Source: Daphnia carinata
Lineage: Eukaryota > Arthropoda > Branchiopoda > Diplostraca > Daphniidae
Assembly (NCBI RefSeq): GCF_022539665.2
Contig: NC_081336.1
Span: forward strand, 8,842,778 to 8,906,777
Length of the DNA stretch: 64,000 nucleotides
Direction: 5' to 3'
Shown: positions 59,580 through 64,000 of the stretch, one piece after another
Layout of the letters: each line of letters opens with the position of its first letter
Position numbering within the stretch: the stretch's first letter is position 1
Notes under the pieces: generated by a model
What the model saw: only the letters and a program-made list of their open reading frames with translations
The model's database searches: none
What the model was told of the DNA's origin: nothing
Program-made: the position numbers and the translations under genes

Positions 59580-61200
59580 GTTGATTCATGGATGACGTAC
59601 TGTATCGTGTTCCTGTTACTTGCTGGGCCATACAGATACATACACACACACAGGCATTCTGGATTCTCCTCCCCCGAAAGCTTTTCCTGTTTTGGCACCA
59701 CTGCAGCAATTGTGAAACTCAGTAGCATTACTCACAGGCGTTGCCAAACGCGGAAGAAAGCACCACGTTTTGAATCCTCCGAAATTGTTTTATTACGGAA
59801 TCATTCTTTTGCATTAGCATCCAATTTGCAGCCCTTTCTAACTTTACCACTACCAAGTTTTCTTTTCCTAGTTCAGACTACGAGAACCATTGCTTCCATT
59901 TTCATTTGTGCATATGCTGTTTAGTTGCTGTGCAGACGTCAGTCCACAGGGAAAACGTGGGACTATCAATTATCAATACGTCGCGACGCCATTAACGAGA
60001 GCAATAATAAAATTAACTCAGCACGCATTCGAAATGTTTGCCCATGTGTGCATAGAAATGAGAAGAACAGCTGGATTTAATAAAGGTTTGTTCAGTTCCA
60101 CATGTTCTTTTGTCAATATGTGTGCTACATTGTGTTTTGACCGATATGGCTGTAAATCTGTGTGCCTAACATACGCTGGAAGGGATCTGTCGCATGGCCA
60201 TTGCCACTCACTACACATCTGTGTCTACCTCTGGCACACTGAAGTGTGTCACTGTATGTCGCATACTGAATGAAACAGAAACGTTAGGTATTTGACATAG
60301 TTCGATTACAATAGTCCGGGAGGGATTTTTTGTGCTTGCCTACTAGTTGAACAAAGAGATACGTGAAACTAGGTTTCATGTCGGCCGTGAAGTCGGTGAG
60401 ACACCTCCACCAAAAAGATTTTCTTGTACGTCACACAATGTTTGGTTAGAAATTTATCATTAGTAAAAGGAAAGTTGAAGCTCAGAAAAACTGCTAAGTG
60501 CCTACCCATTAAACATTTTTTTAAAAAAAACTAATTTACAAACGAAATTTGTCTGTTTATTGGAGACCGCCATTAACGATGGTAGCCTGGCTACAGATAC
60601 CATCACTAAAAGCATTGAGGCTGGCAGATGTCAACAGTCACCGAAGGCATGGCAATTGCAAAACTTAACTAATCAACTAGTTCAAAGTTGGAGAAAATAG
60701 GTCAAATTGATTTGATAATAACTTAACTAATAATTTTTTTTTCATGAATTTTAGATATTGCTGAAATGAAAAGTGAATCTCTAGAAAGATCATGCTTTTC
60801 TTAAAAGGCGATTCGTCCGGTTCCAGTTCGTTCACCTTTAATGATGACAGTAGACAGATGACCACCTCCGACATTGCTGCTTCGGAGAACTATTCTATTT
60901 TTGCATTTCAATGAAAAACGGTACAACAAACTTTTCTGGAATTTTATTTGCCACTTATTATCAGGGAATTTTAAACTAAATTGGGAAGAACAACATACAG
61001 TGAATGTTATCAAGAATTCATATTGAAGATCGTTGGGAGTATCCAGTTTAAAGAATCATCATTCCCAGTTGAAAAAGGAAGAATCCACTACAAAAGTTTG
61101 AACTGCTGAAACGTCGAGACCATTTCCGTGACGTCAGAAAAACAATAAAATGGTGAAAAAACGACGCTTCGTCTATGGAGTAGGGCGCAAACTTTTCTAT
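59580..61200. other. region upstream of Dlic, no supportable gene
   Basis: The Dlic promoter should be at the lower end. Plus-strand frames of about 127 codons at 59541-59924 and 59890-60273 have no recognisable features and no splice or codon support. The remainder is AT-rich. Confidence 0.4.
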
Positions 61201-61201
61201 T

Positions 61202-61253
61202 ATGCAATTTATCGAAATTGAAATCGGAACTTGGTTATACGAGGATTGTCTGC
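61202..61253 (+). CDS. possible first exon, unrecognised
   Basis: ATG opens MQFIEIEIGTWLYEDCL and meets a GTAAGT donor in phase 1. An in-frame stop lies shortly upstream. The frame does not fit the candidate exon at 61824, so an intermediate exon would be needed. Confidence 0.2.
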
Positions 61254-61823
61254 GTAAGTTGTGAAAGCAAAGTAGCAATACTTTGAGACGCATTGCAACT
61301 TGAACGGAAAACCCCCCGGAAAATCAATAACTCGCAAGAAGCAAGCTGATATCGTGAATTTGCAATTTTAAGCTTTGCCATTTATGAATAATAGCTGCAT
61401 TTTCACGTAAGTCTATAGACATTTGGTTTTGACTGACGGTGAGCTATATCTTCAAACCATTTGCATGCAAAGACGGCCTAAAGCATGTGAAAACGCTCCA
61501 TTTTTTTGTATTTTTAAATAGGTTTTCAAGCTGAACGCAAACCAGGATTCCCTTCACTTTAAAGCCATAGTGAATGTTTTATCAAGCACGACCTAGCGAG
61601 AGATGGATTCTAACATCCTAAAAAACAACAACAGCATTTTGGCGTGAACTCGTGAAAACCTTTTTGCCACATCCATGAAAATGTCGGATTTTAATCCGAT
61701 CAGCTGAGTATTTAATCCCAGACAAATGTTTCAATTTTAAAACGTAAGCTTCCCTGGTTCAGCGACGATGCTTTTCTGCAACGGAAAATTTTTGTTGCTT
61801 TAAAATGTCAATGTTATTTCCAG

Positions 61824-61946
61824 ACAGCGGCTGTTAGATGCATCTTTGAAGGACTGTTATTGTACAGCTCTAATGCCCCGTCTATGACATTGGACAGATT
61901 GCTTGATGCCAACGAATCGCGAACGAACGACGTCTTCTCTATCCAA
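61824..61946 (+). CDS. candidate internal exon, unrecognised gene
   Basis: Bounded by an acceptor (atttccag) and a donor (GTAATA), the block is open in only one frame for exactly 41 codons, phase 0 to phase 0. It contains RCIFEGLLLYSSNAPSMTLD and DRLLDANESRTNDVFSIQ, which looks like genuine protein. Possible neighbours on the plus strand are a frame after the acceptor at 62101-62102 and the exon at 62428-62521. No family recognised. Confidence 0.4.
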
Positions 61947-62427
61947 GTAATATTTTCGAGTTATTGTATTAATTCGGTTTGGCAATCATTAAAAAAATAT
62001 TTAAAAACTATAGAGGTCCAAGTAATTGAAGGGCAATTGCCTTTCTAGCCAACAGGTTCTTCTTCTGTTGTTTCAAGATGATCGACTTTTTTTTTCCCTC
62101 AGGAACAAGTAAAAATTTGCATGCTGTCCAACTTCAACAATGTCATCGGCAACGCTTGACAGTCTGGAGAAGAGCTTTTCTAACCGCCAATCAACCTATT
62201 ATTCCGGTTGTCTCCGGAATTGCTTTTAACGGGATGTCCTGAAGCGGTTGACAGATGAAAAGTTTGGTCATGATGATAATTGATTGCTAATAAGGTCTAT
62301 GAGCAAAAACATGTATGATGCCTGGTGCAACAGCTGCCTCATTAACCGTTTTTTTGTTTGCCTCATGATATTGTCTTATTCTACAGGTTTTTCTGGTTCG
62401 GTGCTTTTTTTTTCTTCTCATGTGCAG

Positions 62428-62521
62428 CTCCGTGATATTCTCATTTCGCTAGCATTATTTTATGGAATGGGTCCTTTGCCTATCTATAGGGCTACATCAA
62501 TTAATGCTAGACTACTCTCAT
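62428..62521 (+). CDS. candidate internal exon, unrecognised gene
   Basis: An acceptor (tcatgtgcag) is followed by LRDILISLALFYGMGPLPIY, then RATSINARLLS, and a GTAAGT donor in phase 1. The peptide is hydrophobic enough for a membrane segment. A further coding-like block at about 62818-62968 (containing FYHFCGDTFNAENLLNRQL) lies downstream on the same strand. Together these hint at a multi-exon, perhaps decaying, plus-strand gene. Confidence 0.35.
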
Positions 62522-63631
62522 GTAAGTACCTCGAAATAGCTGGGCAGATAGTCCTAATCAACACAAATTGCTTCAGAGGAAGAAATCTTAGAAAAAGCCG
62601 ACAAATTAATTTTTTATTTGCTTAATGATTCAGTACGACGTACGAAACCAAGAGCGAAATAATGAATGATGAAATCTTGGTGTCCTTTAGTTTAGCAGGT
62701 AACCGATAGGTGCAACATGGTGACGGATCTACGCTGTCAAAAATCGCGAGTTTTGCTCTTTACGACGAGTTCGTCCGTGGACAAACATCACAATTAAAAA
62801 CACATCTTTCTAATTTGGAGGATTTTGTTTTTCTACCACTTTTGTGGTGACACATTCAATGCCGAAAATCTACTGAATCGCCAGCTGATTGAGGCCATGG
62901 AACTGCCGCTTCAATTGTTGTTGTTGATGAACCTCGAAAGTGGGAAAATCTATTTTCTTCTTTCCTAGAAATCGACTGAACAGTAGCCTAAAATTAGTTA
63001 CCACAAACGCAGAAGGAAAGAGAAAGAAAAGCGTCGCTGTAAATTGGACAACTACAAACTTTATGCCCAAGTCCTATGAACTTCAACGTACTTTTGATCT
63101 CGTTGCATGTTCCTGTGTGATAAAATTAGACTTGAAACGACCCTTACGCCCCATGAATTCTTCGAAATATGTGACCTTTTAGATGCAGTGTCAACCACCC
63201 CATTTTTTGTTTATTCAGGTAAAAACGACCTTGCTGATTTGGTAATCGCAAGTTGCAGTAAAATCAACGTCTTTTCAACGTGTCGGTAGAGGGCTCTGCG
63301 TCAAATACCAGCAACACAGTCCAATGGAGTTCGTTTTGTAATAAGGTGTGATCCGCAGTTTTTGTAGTGCAGTTGATTGCAATTGCACTGTAAACCCTAA
63401 ACAAAGTTAGTGGATTATTAGCTGTTGTCTTTTACAGCCAAAATGGTAATTTATGGCATTTTATCTTAGATTTTCAATGGAAGTTGTTGGTTGCAAACGA
63501 TCGTCACACGGACGTTTGTTCATCTGTTGCAACAATCATTTTGACTACTACCAGCTTGTTTTTATTTTGATCTGATTCGTAAACTGTCTTGATCGGCTGT
63601 CAATAATTTTGCATCACTGGTTATCGCTCAA
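62522..63631. other. region with coding-like fragments, no firm gene
   Basis: It includes the plus-strand block noted near 62818-62968 and two overlapping frames around 63000-63290 (KSYELQRTFDLVACSCVIKL in one, LTPHEFFEICDLLDAV in the other). The switch between these two frames without a clear intron suggests decay or a missed junction. Confidence 0.35.
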
Positions 63632-64000
63632 ATGATGGAATTAATTAATGTCGGGACACTATTGGCCATTCATCTCTTCGTTTTGATTGTCATTTGCGTA
63701 ACGCTTTCGGGCAAGTTACCAAGCATTGTCAATCAAATTTTTAGCTCCCACAGTGAGAAAAGTTGCATAACTGTGGACTACGACGACGGTCAGTGTGCCA
63801 TTTGTTTGAATCCACATGTAAACAAGTCCCGTCCGTACTGTGGTCACGTCTACTGCTTCCAGTGCCTTGTCTGTTGGTGCCGAATCAAACTTGAATGCCC
63901 GACTTGCAAGAAGCCATTCACGACGTTTAGGCACAGCATGCGGTCAGCATACGACTTTCGAGTCCACACGGTCATCAACGAAGACGATTTCATACCGGAT
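63632..64000 (+). CDS. membrane-anchored RING-finger protein, 5' part only
   Basis: The frame opens at ATG 63632 (a second ATG follows at once) and stays open to the last base of the window, so the gene is truncated by the window edge. The first 28 residues are hydrophobic (LLAIHLFVLIVICVTLSG) and form a signal anchor or transmembrane segment. Residues 55-92 are a complete C3HC4 RING: CAIC, then C-G-H after 11 residues, CFQC, and CPTC, with ligand order C-C-C-H-C-C-C-C. The spacing fits E2-binding RING E3 ligases; the segment CFQCLVCWCRIKLECPTC resembles the Topors/RNF type. Substrate unknown. The C-terminal part cannot be seen. Confidence 0.8.
   Translation, partial: MMELINVGTLLAIHLFVLIVICVTLSGKLPSIVNQIFSSHSEKSCITVDYDDGQCAICLNPHVNKSRPYCGHVYCFQCLVCWCRIKLECPTCKKPFTTFRHSMRSAYDFRVHTVINEDDFIPD

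Noticed and set aside
59890-60273. 127-codon plus-strand frame
   Set aside because: Cys/His-rich but without family resemblance, motif spacing or splice context; most likely chance.

Overview
The window is eukaryotic nuclear DNA. Short introns (mostly 60-110 bp) with GT..AG borders, arthropod-type promoter elements, and the best protein matches I can recall all point to an arthropod. The intron style and a divergent fem-1-like ankyrin gene favour a cladoceran crustacean such as Daphnia. This is inference; no database search was possible. I rebuilt the gene models by hand, checking splice sites and reading phase at every junction.

Layout. (1) 0-8.9 kb is repeat-rich. It holds a tiny split ribosomal protein gene (RpL41/eL41, minus), a 29-bp minisatellite, a large imperfect inverted repeat (3959-5090 against 5996-7239) whose spacer carries three tRNA-like segments, a small four-exon coiled-coil gene abutting the right arm, and an 85-bp tandem duplication. 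(2) 11.1-18.3 kb has two plus-strand genes: a fatty-acid elongase (ELOVL family) with a TATA promoter, and a divergent fem-1-like ankyrin protein. (3) 19.0-20.7 kb has a plus-strand two-exon gene for an 82-residue membrane microprotein. (4) 21.8-42.8 kb is one large minus-strand gene, rhophilin (HR1-BRO1-PDZ, 13 coding exons, 832 codons in frame), with an 11.5-kb first intron full of homopolymer tracts. (5) 43-47.9 kb is mostly low-complexity, with a few tentative coding exons. (6) 47.9-56.1 kb is a minus-strand multi-Tudor gene (tudor/TDRD6-like, nine Tudor cores) with an apparent one-base frameshift in the ninth. (7) 57.2-59.6 kb is the minus-strand cytoplasmic dynein light intermediate chain, with a likely GC-AG intron. 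(8) 59.6-64 kb holds unrecognised exon-like fragments and, at the edge, the start of a membrane-anchored RING-finger gene that runs out of the window.

The genes do not form a pathway. They are ordinary linked eukaryotic loci: lipid elongation, Rho signalling and endosomal BRO1 scaffolding, germ granule/piRNA Tudor scaffolding, dynein cargo transport, translation, ubiquitin ligation. The unusual parts are the inverted repeat with its GC-rich hairpin array, the frameshifted Tudor domain, a 33-residue repeat in the Tudor linker, the GC-AG intron, and the extreme poly(A)/poly(T) load confined to the rhophilin locus and its flank.
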